From positions 17,410 to 81,409 of the forward strand of contig CAYNRU010000036.1 in the NCBI GenBank assembly GCA_964399635.1: DNA of 64,000 bases, read 5' to 3'. Shown here piece by piece: positions 34,481 to 42,836 of this stretch. This DNA is from UBA4615 sp964399635. Lineage in GTDB: Bacteria; Pseudomonadota; Gammaproteobacteria; Burkholderiales; Burkholderiaceae_E. Numbering within the stretch: position 1 is the stretch's first letter; each line of letters starts with the position of its first letter. Under the pieces are notes generated by a model. The model saw only the letters and a program-made list of their open reading frames with translations. It was not told the DNA's origin and searched no databases. A program made the translations under genes and the position numbers.

Positions 34481-35203
34481 ATGAAGAAATCGGTCAAATT
34501 GGGGGCTCTGGCAGCGACGGTGCTGCTGGCCGCCTGCGCGACGGGCGGCGGGTCACCCCCGTCGGTCACGGCCAAGGCAAATCAATACGGATATGTCCAG
34601 AGCCCGGACGGCGGCATCGTCCTCTCGCAGTACTCCGACCCGAACAATCCGTTCGGCGCCTGCCTGCGTACGCCGTGGTGGGATCCGTCCAACGCCCAGA
34701 AAGGCTGCGACGAGGATCTGATCCCGAAACCCCCGCCGCCCCCGCCCCCGCCCCCGCCGCCTCCGCCTCCGCCGCCGCCGCTTCCGGTGGTCCCGCCGCC
34801 CAAGCCTCCGGCGCCCCCGCCGCCGGCCCCGCCGAAACCGACCAGCGAGAAGGTGACGTTCGCCGCCGACACGTTCTTCGACTTCGACAAAGCCGTTCTG
34901 AAGCCCGAAGGCAAGGCAAAACTGGACGATCTGGCAGGCAAGATCAAGCCGATCACGCTCGAGGTCATCATCGCCGTCGGCCACACCGACTGGATCGGCT
35001 CCGAGGCGTACAACCAGAAGCTGTCGCTGCGTCGTGCCGAAGCAGTCAAGGCCTACATGGTCAGCAAGGGCATCGAAGCCAACCGGATCTACACTGAAGG
35101 CAAGGGCGAGAAGCAGCCCGTCGCCGACAACAGGACCGCGGAAGGCCGGGCCAAGAACCGCCGCGTGGAGATCGAGGTCGTCGGTACCCGTCCGATCAAG
35201 TAA
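34481..35203 (+). CDS. OmpA-family lipoprotein with polyproline hinge
   Basis: The protein has 240 residues. A signal peptide ends in the lipobox LAAC (Cys19), so it is lipid-anchored. There is no N-terminal beta barrel. A proline-rich hinge carries 17 consecutive prolines (residues 84-100), followed by more Pro-rich repeats. The C-terminal OmpA domain (about 125-240) has FFDFDKAVLKPEG and NQKLSLRRAEAVKAYMVSKGI, which bind diaminopimelate in peptidoglycan. It tethers the outer membrane to the wall. This is the ompA gene found upstream of ubiG in Burkholderiales. Confidence 0.93.
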   Translation: MKKSVKLGALAATVLLAACATGGGSPPSVTAKANQYGYVQSPDGGIVLSQYSDPNNPFGACLRTPWWDPSNAQKGCDEDLIPKPPPPPPPPPPPPPPPPPLPVVPPPKPPAPPPPAPPKPTSEKVTFAADTFFDFDKAVLKPEGKAKLDDLAGKIKPITLEVIIAVGHTDWIGSEAYNQKLSLRRAEAVKAYMVSKGIEANRIYTEGKGEKQPVADNRTAEGRAKNRRVEIEVVGTRPIK

Positions 35204-35249
35204 CACGGACCACCGCGATCCGCGGGACCCTCGGGTCCCGCGCTCCGCA

Positions 35250-35280
35250 AGCCCCGCCTCGTGCGGGGCTTTTTCTTTTC
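35250..35280 (+). terminator. Rho-independent terminator after ompA
   Basis: An AGCCCCGC/GCGGGGCT stem with a short loop (35250-35270) is followed by TTTTTCTTTTC. It lies 46 bp after the ompA stop and 50 bp before ubiG. A second hairpin (GCGGGACCC/GGGTCCCGC) lies just upstream at 35222-35242. Confidence 0.9.
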
Positions 35281-35320
35281 TGTCCGTAGAATGGGCCGTC
35301 CCGAGCAGGATCCAAGACCG

Positions 35321-36064
35321 ATGAACACCACCACCTCGAGCCCCGACGCCACGCAGGCGCCCGCCAACGCCGATGCCGCCGAGATCGCCAAGTTCCAGGC
35401 GCTGGCCGCCCGGTGGTGGGATCCCGAGTCCGAGTTCCGGCCGCTGCACCAGATCAACCCGCTTCGCCTGGGCTGGATCGAGCGGCTCGCTGGCAGCCTC
35501 GCCGGACGCAGCGCGATCGACGTCGGCTGCGGCGGTGGCATCCTCGCCGAGGCGATGGCCCGCCAGGGTGCGCACGTCACCGGCATCGACCTCGCCGACA
35601 AGGCGCTCAAGGTGGCCGAACTGCACGGCCTGGAATCGGGCGTTCAGGTGCGCTACGAGAAGATCGCCGCCGAGGCGATGGCCGAGCGCGAGCCGGCGGC
35701 GTTCGACGTCGTCACCTGCATGGAGATGCTGGAGCACGTGCCCGATCCGGCCTCGACGGTCGCTGCCTGCGCCCGCATGGCGCGCCCGGGCGGCTGGCTG
35801 TTCTTCTCCACGCTCAATCGCAACCCCAAGTCCTTCCTGTTCGCGATCATCGGCGCCGAGTACGTGCTCAAGCTGCTGCCACGCGGCACCCACGAGTTCG
35901 AGAAGTTCATCAAGCCGTCCGAGCTGATGACCGCCGCGCGCCGCGCGGGGCTCGAGGAGGCGGCGATGACCGGCCTCACCTACAACCCGCTGACGCGCGA
36001 GTACCGCCTCGCGGAGCGCGACGTCAGCGTCAACTACCTGGTCGCGCTGAGGCGGCCCGCGTGA
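35321..36064 (+). CDS. ubiG: Ubiquinone biosynthesis O-methyltransferase UbiG
   Basis: The protein has 247 residues. It has the SAM motif I DVGCGGGILAEAMA, the post-I acidic loop GIDLADKAL, and the UbiG-specific ATRWW-like LAARWWDPESEFRPLHQINP opening and KFIKPSEL. UbiG carries out both O-methylations in ubiquinone synthesis. It overlaps gph by 4 bp (GTGA). A candidate -10 TAGAAT at 35287-35292 sits between the ompA terminator and the start. Confidence 0.96.
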   Translation: MNTTTSSPDATQAPANADAAEIAKFQALAARWWDPESEFRPLHQINPLRLGWIERLAGSLAGRSAIDVGCGGGILAEAMARQGAHVTGIDLADKALKVAELHGLESGVQVRYEKIAAEAMAEREPAAFDVVTCMEMLEHVPDPASTVAACARMARPGGWLFFSTLNRNPKSFLFAIIGAEYVLKLLPRGTHEFEKFIKPSELMTAARRAGLEEAAMTGLTYNPLTREYRLAERDVSVNYLVALRRPA

Positions 36065-36771
36065 GTGTCACCGCCCCCCTGCCTGGGGGCGCCTTCGGGC
36101 GGCTCCATTCGCCTCCCGGCGCGGTGTTCTTCGATCTCGACGGCACGCTGGCCGACACCGCCGCCGATCTCGCCGCGCCGGTCAACGCGATGCGCGCCGA
36201 GCGCGGCCTCGACGCCCTGCCCCTCGAGCAGCTGCGCCCCTTCGCCTCGATGGGTGCGCGCGGCCTGATCGGCCGCGGCCTGGGCGTGGCGCGCGAGAGC
36301 CCGGACTTCGAGGCGTTGCGCGTGGACTTCCTGCAACGCTACGAGGCGGCGATGATGGTGCACACCCGGCTGTTCGACGGGATGCACGAGGTACTCGCCG
36401 CGCTCGAGGCCGCCGGCGTGCCCTGGGGCGTCGTCAGCAACAAGGTCGAGCGCTACGTGCGGCCGATCCTGGCCGAGCTCGGTTTGCTCGACCGCGCCGC
36501 GACCGCGATCGGCGGCGACACCACGGCGTTCGCCAAGCCTCATCCCGAGCCGCTGCTCCACGCGGCCCGGCTGACCGGCCTGGCGCCGTCGGCCTGCGTC
36601 TACGTCGGCGACGACCTGCGCGACATCGAGGCGGGCCGTGCTGCGGGCATGCTCACGGTGGCCGCGGCCTACGGGTTCTGCGGGGAGGCCGAGCCGCCCC
36701 ACGGCTGGGGCGCCGACGCGCTGATCGAGCACCCCGCCGAGCTGGTGCGCCTGCTGCGCCTGGGCCGTTGA
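36061..36771 (+). CDS. gph: Phosphoglycolate phosphatase (HAD)
   Basis: The protein has 236 residues from a GTG start overlapping ubiG. HAD motifs are complete: FFDLDGTLADT (nucleophile Asp), VVSNK, KPHPEPLL and VGDDLRDIEAG. The ubiG-gph pair is conserved in betaproteobacteria, where Gph removes 2-phosphoglycolate formed by oxidative DNA damage or Rubisco-type chemistry. Activity on N-acetylmuramate 6-phosphate (MupP) is another possibility for this neighbourhood. Confidence 0.92.
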   Translation: MSVTAPLPGGAFGRLHSPPGAVFFDLDGTLADTAADLAAPVNAMRAERGLDALPLEQLRPFASMGARGLIGRGLGVARESPDFEALRVDFLQRYEAAMMVHTRLFDGMHEVLAALEAAGVPWGVVSNKVERYVRPILAELGLLDRAATAIGGDTTAFAKPHPEPLLHAARLTGLAPSACVYVGDDLRDIEAGRAAGMLTVAAAYGFCGEAEPPHGWGADALIEHPAELVRLLRLGR

Positions 36772-36894
36772 GCCGGGCCGTCCGGCGCGGGGCGCAGGCG
36801 GGCGTCGCGGTGCGGTCGTAGTCGGCGCCGGTGTGAGGTCGATCGGATCCTCTAGAATCGATCGGTCACCCCCCACCTTGCCTGCGCTGCGCAC

Positions 36895-39800
36895 TTGACA
36901 TCCCCATCCCGCTCCACGGCGACGGCCTCCGTGCGGACCCCGGGGCTGCAGCCCCGTGCGTCACGGCGCAGACGCGCGCTGCGGCAAGGGCAATCGGGGC
37001 GCGTCGCGAAGGTCGTGCTCTGGACCCTCGCGGTCGTGCTGCTGCTCGGGGGGCTGCTGCTCGCCGGCCTCACCTGGGGACCCAACCTGCTGCGCGAGCC
37101 GATCGCGCGGTATATCGGCGAGACCATCGGGCGCGGGGTCCGGATCGGGCGCATCGACGTGTCGCCCTTCGCGGGCCGCATCGTCCTGTCGGAGGTGTCG
37201 GTCGCGAGCCTCGACCCGGGCAAGCCGATGCTGTCCGCGCGCACCGCGACCATCGACGTGGATCCGTTGGCCTACCTGCGCGGCGCAGTGGTGGTGAACG
37301 GCGTGAGCCTGGAGGCACCCGCGCTCCGGGTCCTGCGGACCGGTCCGGCGCGCTTCGACTTCTCCGACGTGCTCGATCGCTTCGCGAACCGTCCGGCCTC
37401 GCAGCGCAAGGTGGTCTGGCACGTCGAGCGCATCGCCGTGGCCGATGGCAGCGTCACGCTCGACGACCGGGTGGTCCGCAAGCTCACCACCCTCGACGCG
37501 ATACGACTCGCGGTCGTCGGACTCACCAACCGTGACGCGCACGTGGATCGGCCGGTGACGCTGGACGCGACGTTCGCGCTGAACGGCCGCCCGGTGTCGA
37601 TCGATGCGAGTGCCACGCCGTTCGCGCAGCCCGCGACGGCGCAGGGGCGGCTGCGGCTCGATGCGCTGCCCGTATCGGACCTGCTGCCCTACTTGCCGAT
37701 GCCAGCCGACCTGCGGCCCGTCGCGGGCACGCTCGACCTCGACCTGCGGGCGGCCTGGGGCAGCCCGGGCAAGGCCGAGGGTCCGTTGAAGATCGAGGGG
37801 CGCGTGGCGCTCGGGGCGCCGAGGATCGAGGACGCGGCCGGTGGCGAGCGGGTCGCGGCGCGCGGCATCGTGGCGACGCTCGCGCCCTCGTTTCCGCTCG
37901 GCGGCACGGTGCACCTCACCGGGCTCGCCGTCGATGCGCCGGTGCTCGCGCTCGGTCGCGCCGCAGACGGATCGCCGGAATGGCCCGCGTCGGGGTTCGC
38001 GGGCTCGCGCCGAGCGGTCGGGGGCGATGCCACCGCCTCCCCCGTGGCGCCCGCCGCCCCGGTGACCGCGTCCCCCGCCCGCAGGCCCGGCGGCGGCCCG
38101 CGCGCGCTGCGCATCGACACGATCACGATCGACGGCGGGCAAGTCGCGTGGCGCGATGCCGCGCTGGCCGTGCCGCTCGCCCTGCGCATCGACCCGCTGA
38201 AGGTCTCGGTCGCGGAGCTGGTCATCGCGGACCTGTCTCGCCCGGAGGTGATCACCGGGCGCGCTCGCGTGGACGCCACCCTCGACGGCCACGCGCCGCT
38301 CGGCGCCGACCTGGACCTCCAGGGCGTATCGGGCCTGGCGACGCTGACGGTCGGCCGCCTCGAGCTGCAGCGCTACGCACCGCTCGCAGGTGGCGCGCTG
38401 AAGGCGACCCTCGAGCAGGGCCTGCTCGACGCGCGCGCGGCGGTGCGCTGGAACACCGCGGATGCGAGCTGGTCGATCGCCGACGGCGGCGCCGAGCTCT
38501 CCGACCTCAGGGTCGCGCACGAGGGCCGCAAGCCTGCTTCGATGCAGAAGCTCGCGGTCGCGGGCGTCGTCGTCGACGGCGTCGCGCGCAGCGTCGAGGT
38601 CGGCTCGGTGAAGCTCGACGGCGTGGTGCTCGCCGTGCGGCGCGGCGCCGACGGGCGCGCCGACCTGCAGGACTGGTACGTGCCGCAGCCCGTCGTGGCC
38701 GGCGACGCCGGGGCCAGCCGCAGCGATGCCCGGGGCGCGGCGAGCGCGGCTCCCTGGACGATGCTGCTGCGCCAGGTCGAGCTGTCGCGCCTCGACCTCG
38801 ACTACACCGACGTGCTGATCGCGAAGGACCGCAGGCTGCCGCCGCTGACGCTGAGCGCAAAGGCCTCGGACGTGACGCTCGACCCACGCCGGCCGCTGCC
38901 CTTCGAGGCCGTCGCCACGCTCCCCGACGGCTCGCGGCTCGCCTCGAGCGGCACGGTGCGCCCGGTGCCGTTCGACATCGACGCCCGGCTGCGCCTGCAG
39001 CGCTTCACGCTCACGCACTTCGACCCCTACGTCGCGCCCTTCGTGAATCTGACGCTTGCGAGCGGCCAGCTCTGGAGCAACGGGCGCCTGCGGCTCGCGT
39101 CGGGCGAGGACGGCGCACTCGCGCGCATCGGCTTCGACGGCGAGGTCTCCGCCAACGAGTTCCGCGCGACCGACAAGCTCACCAGCGAGGACTTCGTGCG
39201 CTGGACGGCGCTCGCGCTGCCCTCGGTGAAGGTCGACTGGGACACGAAGCGCCCGGGCGCCAGCCTGGTCGAGATCGGGGCGGTCGCTTTCGTGGACTTC
39301 TACGCCCGGATCATCCTGTCGCCCGAGGGACGCCTGAACCTCTCCGACGTGTTCGTCGACCCGGACCGCCCGATCGGCGCACGCTCCCTCACCACCGCCC
39401 CCGACGCCGCCACCAGGCGCGCCGCCGCGGCGGCCGCGGCGGCCGCGGCACCGGCCTACACCGGCGAAGGCGAGGCGACCGCAGCGGGTACCGCGCAGGC
39501 CGCTCCCGCCCGCGGCGCGCCGGTCGCGCGCCGCGAGACGATCGTCGCCAAGCCCGCGCGCGAGCCGGGCAGCCAGCCCACGATCCGCGTGGGCACCGTG
39601 CGCATCGCGAGCGGCAACGTCAACTTCACCGACCTGTTCATCCGCCCCAACTACACCGCGAACCTGACCCAGCTGTCGGGTTCGATCGACGCCATCGCGA
39701 GCGACCGCGAGGCACCGTCGGACGTGCTCGTCACCGGACGCGTCGACGACGACACGCCGCTCGAGATCACCGGCAAGGTCAATCCGCTGTCGCCGCGCAC

Positions 39801-40761
39801 ATTCATCGACCTGCGCGCGATCGCGCGCGGCTTCGACCTGCCCAAGCTCAGCGCCTACTCGGGCCGCTGGGCGGGCTATACGATCGAGAAGGGCAAGATG
39901 ACCGCCGACGTGCGCTACCGCATCGAGGGCGAGCGGCTCCAGGCCGAGAACAAGATCACGATCAACCAGCTCACCTTCGGCGACAAGGTCGAGAGCGCCG
40001 ATGCGCTGAACCTGCCCGTACGTCTCGCCGTCTCGCTGCTCAAGGACCGCAACGGCAACATCGACCTCGACCTGCCGATCTCCGGCACCGTCTCCGACCC
40101 CCAGTTCTCGGTGGGCGGACTGATCCTGCGCGCGCTCGGCAACCTGATCGTCAAGGTCGTGACCTCGCCGTTCACCGCCCTGGCCTCGCTCGCTGGCGGC
40201 GGCACCGCCGCCGAGCTGAGCCACATCGACTTCGCGGCCGGCAGCGCGGCGCTCGACGACGACGACCGCAAGCGCCTGGACGCGCTGGGCCGGGCGCTGA
40301 CCGAGCGGCCGGCCCTGTCGCTCGACATCGCGGGCTATGCCGACCCGCAGGCCGACCGGGACGCCATGCAGCGCGAGCGCCTCGACACGGCGCTGCGCAG
40401 CGCGAAGCTCGCGCAGATGAAGCGCGCGTCGCCCGGCGCCGAGCTGCCGGCGCTACGCGATGTGGAGCTCGAGGCCGGCGAGCGGCCCGCGCTCCTCGAA
40501 CAGCTCTGGCGAGACGCCAAGCTGGATGCAGGCGGCGCCAAGACGCCCGCGCCCGAGGACATCGAGCGCCTGCTCGCCGAGCATGCGCCGGTGGCCACCG
40601 AGGAGGTCAAGCAGATCGCCCAGCAGCGCGCCCAGGCCGCGCGCGATTTCCTGCGCGACCACAATGGCATCTCCAACGAGCGGCTCTATCTGCTCGCCCC
40701 GCGCATCGCCGAGACCGCAGGCACGCTGCCGCCGCGGCGCGCAGACTTCGCGATCAAGTGA
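36895..40761 (+). CDS. DUF748/AsmA-like giant envelope protein
   Basis: The protein has 1288 residues from a TTG at 36895. A GTG at 36931 is equally possible. A short basic cytoplasmic tail and one transmembrane helix (about residues 42-64) precede a very long periplasmic region of repeated beta segments in the DUF748/AsmA style, including ITGKVNPLSPRTFIDLRA near residue 960. A C-terminal OmpA-like stretch contains IDFAAGSAALDDDDRKRLDALG. An Ala-rich linker lies near residue 845. AsmA-like proteins are proposed bridges for phospholipid transport between membranes, but this subfamily's role is unproven. The TM2 gene follows after 10 bp. Confidence 0.88.
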   Translation: MTSPSRSTATASVRTPGLQPRASRRRRALRQGQSGRVAKVVLWTLAVVLLLGGLLLAGLTWGPNLLREPIARYIGETIGRGVRIGRIDVSPFAGRIVLSEVSVASLDPGKPMLSARTATIDVDPLAYLRGAVVVNGVSLEAPALRVLRTGPARFDFSDVLDRFANRPASQRKVVWHVERIAVADGSVTLDDRVVRKLTTLDAIRLAVVGLTNRDAHVDRPVTLDATFALNGRPVSIDASATPFAQPATAQGRLRLDALPVSDLLPYLPMPADLRPVAGTLDLDLRAAWGSPGKAEGPLKIEGRVALGAPRIEDAAGGERVAARGIVATLAPSFPLGGTVHLTGLAVDAPVLALGRAADGSPEWPASGFAGSRRAVGGDATASPVAPAAPVTASPARRPGGGPRALRIDTITIDGGQVAWRDAALAVPLALRIDPLKVSVAELVIADLSRPEVITGRARVDATLDGHAPLGADLDLQGVSGLATLTVGRLELQRYAPLAGGALKATLEQGLLDARAAVRWNTADASWSIADGGAELSDLRVAHEGRKPASMQKLAVAGVVVDGVARSVEVGSVKLDGVVLAVRRGADGRADLQDWYVPQPVVAGDAGASRSDARGAASAAPWTMLLRQVELSRLDLDYTDVLIAKDRRLPPLTLSAKASDVTLDPRRPLPFEAVATLPDGSRLASSGTVRPVPFDIDARLRLQRFTLTHFDPYVAPFVNLTLASGQLWSNGRLRLASGEDGALARIGFDGEVSANEFRATDKLTSEDFVRWTALALPSVKVDWDTKRPGASLVEIGAVAFVDFYARIILSPEGRLNLSDVFVDPDRPIGARSLTTAPDAATRRAAAAAAAAAAPAYTGEGEATAAGTAQAAPARGAPVARRETIVAKPAREPGSQPTIRVGTVRIASGNVNFTDLFIRPNYTANLTQLSGSIDAIASDREAPSDVLVTGRVDDDTPLEITGKVNPLSPRTFIDLRAIARGFDLPKLSAYSGRWAGYTIEKGKMTADVRYRIEGERLQAENKITINQLTFGDKVESADALNLPVRLAVSLLKDRNGNIDLDLPISGTVSDPQFSVGGLILRALGNLIVKVVTSPFTALASLAGGGTAAELSHIDFAAGSAALDDDDRKRLDALGRALTERPALSLDIAGYADPQADRDAMQRERLDTALRSAKLAQMKRASPGAELPALRDVELEAGERPALLEQLWRDAKLDAGGAKTPAPEDIERLLAEHAPVATEEVKQIAQQRAQAARDFLRDHNGISNERLYLLAPRIAETAGTLPPRRADFAIK

Positions 40762-40771
40762 GCTTCCCGCC

Positions 40772-41203
40772 ATGGACATCACCGCCGCCTCCGGGCCCGC
40801 CGCCAACGACACCCACCGCAAGACCATCGGGTACCTGCTCTGGATCTTCGGCTTCACGGGTGCGCACCGCTTCTACTACGGCAAACCGGTGACCGGGACG
40901 ATCTGGTTCTTCACGCTCGGCCTGCTGGGCATCGGCTGGCTGATCGACCTGTTCCTGATACCGTCGATGGACCGTGGCGCCGACCGACGCTATCGCGCCG
41001 GGCGCATCGACTACACCATCGCCTGGATCCTGCAGACCTTCCTGGGCGTGTTCGGCGTGCACCGCTTCTATCTGGGCAAGTGGCTGACCGGCCTGCTGTG
41101 GCTGTTCACAGGCGGCCTCTTCCTGGTCGGCTGGCTCTACGACTACTGGACGCTGAACGGCCAGATCGACGAGATCAACCGGGCCGGCGCGCCGCGCGCC
41201 TGA
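40772..41203 (+). CDS. TM2-domain membrane protein
   Basis: The protein has 143 residues with a duplicated TM2 unit: GFTGAHRFYYGKPVTGTIW (about 28-46) and GVFGVHRFYLGKWLTGLLW (about 94-112), each followed by a hydrophobic hairpin ending in a DLF or DYW motif. TM2 proteins are small membrane proteins of unknown function. It begins 10 bp after the DUF748 gene and is probably co-transcribed with it. Confidence 0.88.
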   Translation: MDITAASGPAANDTHRKTIGYLLWIFGFTGAHRFYYGKPVTGTIWFFTLGLLGIGWLIDLFLIPSMDRGADRRYRAGRIDYTIAWILQTFLGVFGVHRFYLGKWLTGLLWLFTGGLFLVGWLYDYWTLNGQIDEINRAGAPRA

Positions 41204-41268
41204 GTGTCGAGCGGCTGCGCGGCGCCACCGCCGGGGCCGCGCCCGCGGCCACGTCGTGCGAGGGTCCG

Positions 41269-42069
41269 TCAGCGCCCCGCGAAGCTCGGCGGGCGCTTCT
41301 CCACGAAGGCCTTGGCCGCGCCCTTGTGGTCGTCGGTCTCGAAGGTCCGGATCATGTGGATCGCCTCGACGTCGAGCACGTCCGACAGCGAGCCACGCTG
41401 CGCCATGTTGAGGTTGCGCTTCATGTAGCCCACCGCAACCGTGGGCAGCGAGGCCAGCTCCTTCGCGTAGGCGCGCGCCGCCTGGCCGAGCTGCTCGAAC
41501 GGCACGACCCGGTCGACCATCCCGAGCCGCAGCGCTTCGTCCGGCAGCACGACACGGCCGGTGAAGTACAGCTCGCGCGCCCGGGAGGCGCCCACCAGCT
41601 GGCTCAGGAACCAGCTCCCGCCGAAGTCGCCGGACAGCCCGATCTTGGAGAAAGCGGTCGTGAACTTGGCGTCGTCGGCGGTGATCCGCAGGTCGCAGGC
41701 CAGCGCGAGCGACAGCCCCGCGCCGGCGGCCGGGCCCGGGATCACCGCCAGCGTGGGCTTGGGCATCTCGTGCAGCCAGCGCACCGCGTCCATCCGCGCG
41801 CGCAGGTCCGTGACCTTCTGGTCGAAGCTCGGCCCTGCGGACGCACCGCCCGCGGCCTGCGCAAAGCCCTTGACGTCGCCGCCTGAGCAGAACGCCCGCC
41901 CTGCCCCGGTGAGCACCACCAGCCTGACCGCGGGGTCGGTCGCCAGCCGCTGCAGCGCATCCTGCAGCCCGAGCATCATCGAGCGCGACAGTGCGTTACG
42001 GGAATCGGGGCGGTTCATCGTCAGCGTGGCGATGCCGTCCTCGACGGTCTCGAGCAGGTCCTGGTTCAT
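41269..42069 (-). CDS. Enoyl-CoA hydratase/isomerase family protein
   Basis: The protein has 266 residues. The crotonase-fold oxyanion residues are in GAGRAFCSGGDVKGF and GPAAGAGLSLALACDLRI. At the second glutamate position used by classical hydratases (after FTTAFSKIGLSGDFG) an Asp is present, so the isomerase or thiolytic branch is possible. The start at 42069 is an ATG with MNQDLLETVEDG. It is convergent with the TM2 gene and divergent from ssrA. Confidence 0.92.
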   Translation of the reverse strand: MNQDLLETVEDGIATLTMNRPDSRNALSRSMMLGLQDALQRLATDPAVRLVVLTGAGRAFCSGGDVKGFAQAAGGASAGPSFDQKVTDLRARMDAVRWLHEMPKPTLAVIPGPAAGAGLSLALACDLRITADDAKFTTAFSKIGLSGDFGGSWFLSQLVGASRARELYFTGRVVLPDEALRLGMVDRVVPFEQLGQAARAYAKELASLPTVAVGYMKRNLNMAQRGSLSDVLDVEAIHMIRTFETDDHKGAAKAFVEKRPPSFAGR

Positions 42070-42138
42070 GGCGACTCCGTCCGTTCGGTGTGGGATACCG
42101 CCGAACATAGCCGATCCCGGCCGATCGGGTGCGCGGGG

Positions 42139-42167
42139 CACTTGAAATCCGCTCGAAGGTCTATACT
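42139..42167 (+). promoter_or_regulatory. Candidate ssrA promoter
   Basis: TATACT at 42162-42167 is a good -10 box 16 bp before the tmRNA 5' end. CACTTG at 42139-42144 lies 17 bp upstream as a weak -35. Confidence 0.55.
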
Positions 42168-42182
42168 TTCAACCTGAACACC

Positions 42183-42549
42183 GGGGCCGACCTGGTTTCG
42201 ACGTGGGTAGTGAAGCGTTTCAGTGCATGCCGAGGACTCTAGTGCCCTCGTAAATCCTTCTAGAAAACTTCAAACGCCAACGATCAGCGTTTCGCTCTGG
42301 CCGCTTAAGGCCTAAGCCACTGCACCGGGTTGCCGATGGCCCGGGTTCCGCAAGGAACTGCAGTGTCATTCACATCGGATCGCGACCGGGCGGGTCACTT
42401 GGCCGGGAGCTAAAAAATAGGTGACTGGTTGTCTTCCTAGCCTGCCCGGCGGCGCGGTTGACGACGAGATCCAAATGACGTGGCTAAGCATGTAGAGCGG
42501 TTACGTAGATCACTTGCGGACGCGGGTTCGATTCCCGCCGGCTCCACCA
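42183..42549 (+). ncRNA. ssrA: tmRNA
   Basis: The gene runs from GGGGCCGACCTGGTTTCGAC to the 3' T-arm and CCA (GGTTCGATTCCCGCC, then GGCTCCACCA). The ends pair as the tRNA-like acceptor (GGGGCC with GGCTCC). The tag frame at 42276-42308 encodes ANDQRFALAA and a TAA stop. This is the one-piece, not permuted, form. With SmpB it rescues stalled ribosomes and marks the product for proteolysis. The genomic island begins roughly 200 bp downstream. Confidence 0.98.
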
Positions 42550-42552
42550 CTT

Positions 42553-42590
42553 ACAAGGGCTCGGAAATCCTCCGGGCCCCTTTTCTTTGG
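42553..42590 (+). terminator. Terminator after ssrA
   Basis: An imperfect AAGGGCTCGG/CCGGGCCCCTT hairpin followed by TTTTC lies immediately downstream of the tmRNA. Confidence 0.6.
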
Positions 42591-42754
42591 CGTTTCCCCG
42601 GGGAAGCGCGGGACAGTGCTGCGGGTGGCGTGACGCCCGGTGCGTCCGAAACGGCCGTTTTCCGGGCCAGAGCCGTCTCCATTCTCCGTTTGTGCTGCGG
42701 GTAGTCGCAGCGGTCACACTCGGCAGATCAACGACTTACACGCGCTAGTTCGTC

Positions 42755-42772
42755 GTCAACCACGGCCACCAG
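42755..42772 (+). repeat. Candidate left attachment site of the island
   Basis: GTCAACCACGGCCACCAG matches GTCAACCATCCGCCACCAG at 63571-63589 except in the central 2-3 bases (16 identical positions in two 8-base blocks). The two copies bracket all recombinase and cargo genes. No other direct repeat that I could find links the two sides. It is not a proven att site. Confidence 0.4.
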
Positions 42773-42836
42773 AGCACCTGCCCGATAGGTCCCATTACCC
42801 TCGTCCCCATCGAGATTGATGACAAGGGGAACGGAT

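Noticed and set aside
36961..40224. 1087-residue minus-strand frame opposite the DUF748 gene
   Set aside because: It shows the same shadow pattern, with low-complexity Arg/Gly/Ala composition and no motifs. The plus-strand DUF748 protein explains the region.
42484..42717. Minus-strand frame overlapping the tmRNA 3' end, containing SRRESNPRP
   Set aside because: This peptide is a well-known artefact of translating tRNA/tmRNA 3' ends and overlaps ssrA and its terminator. It has no family support.
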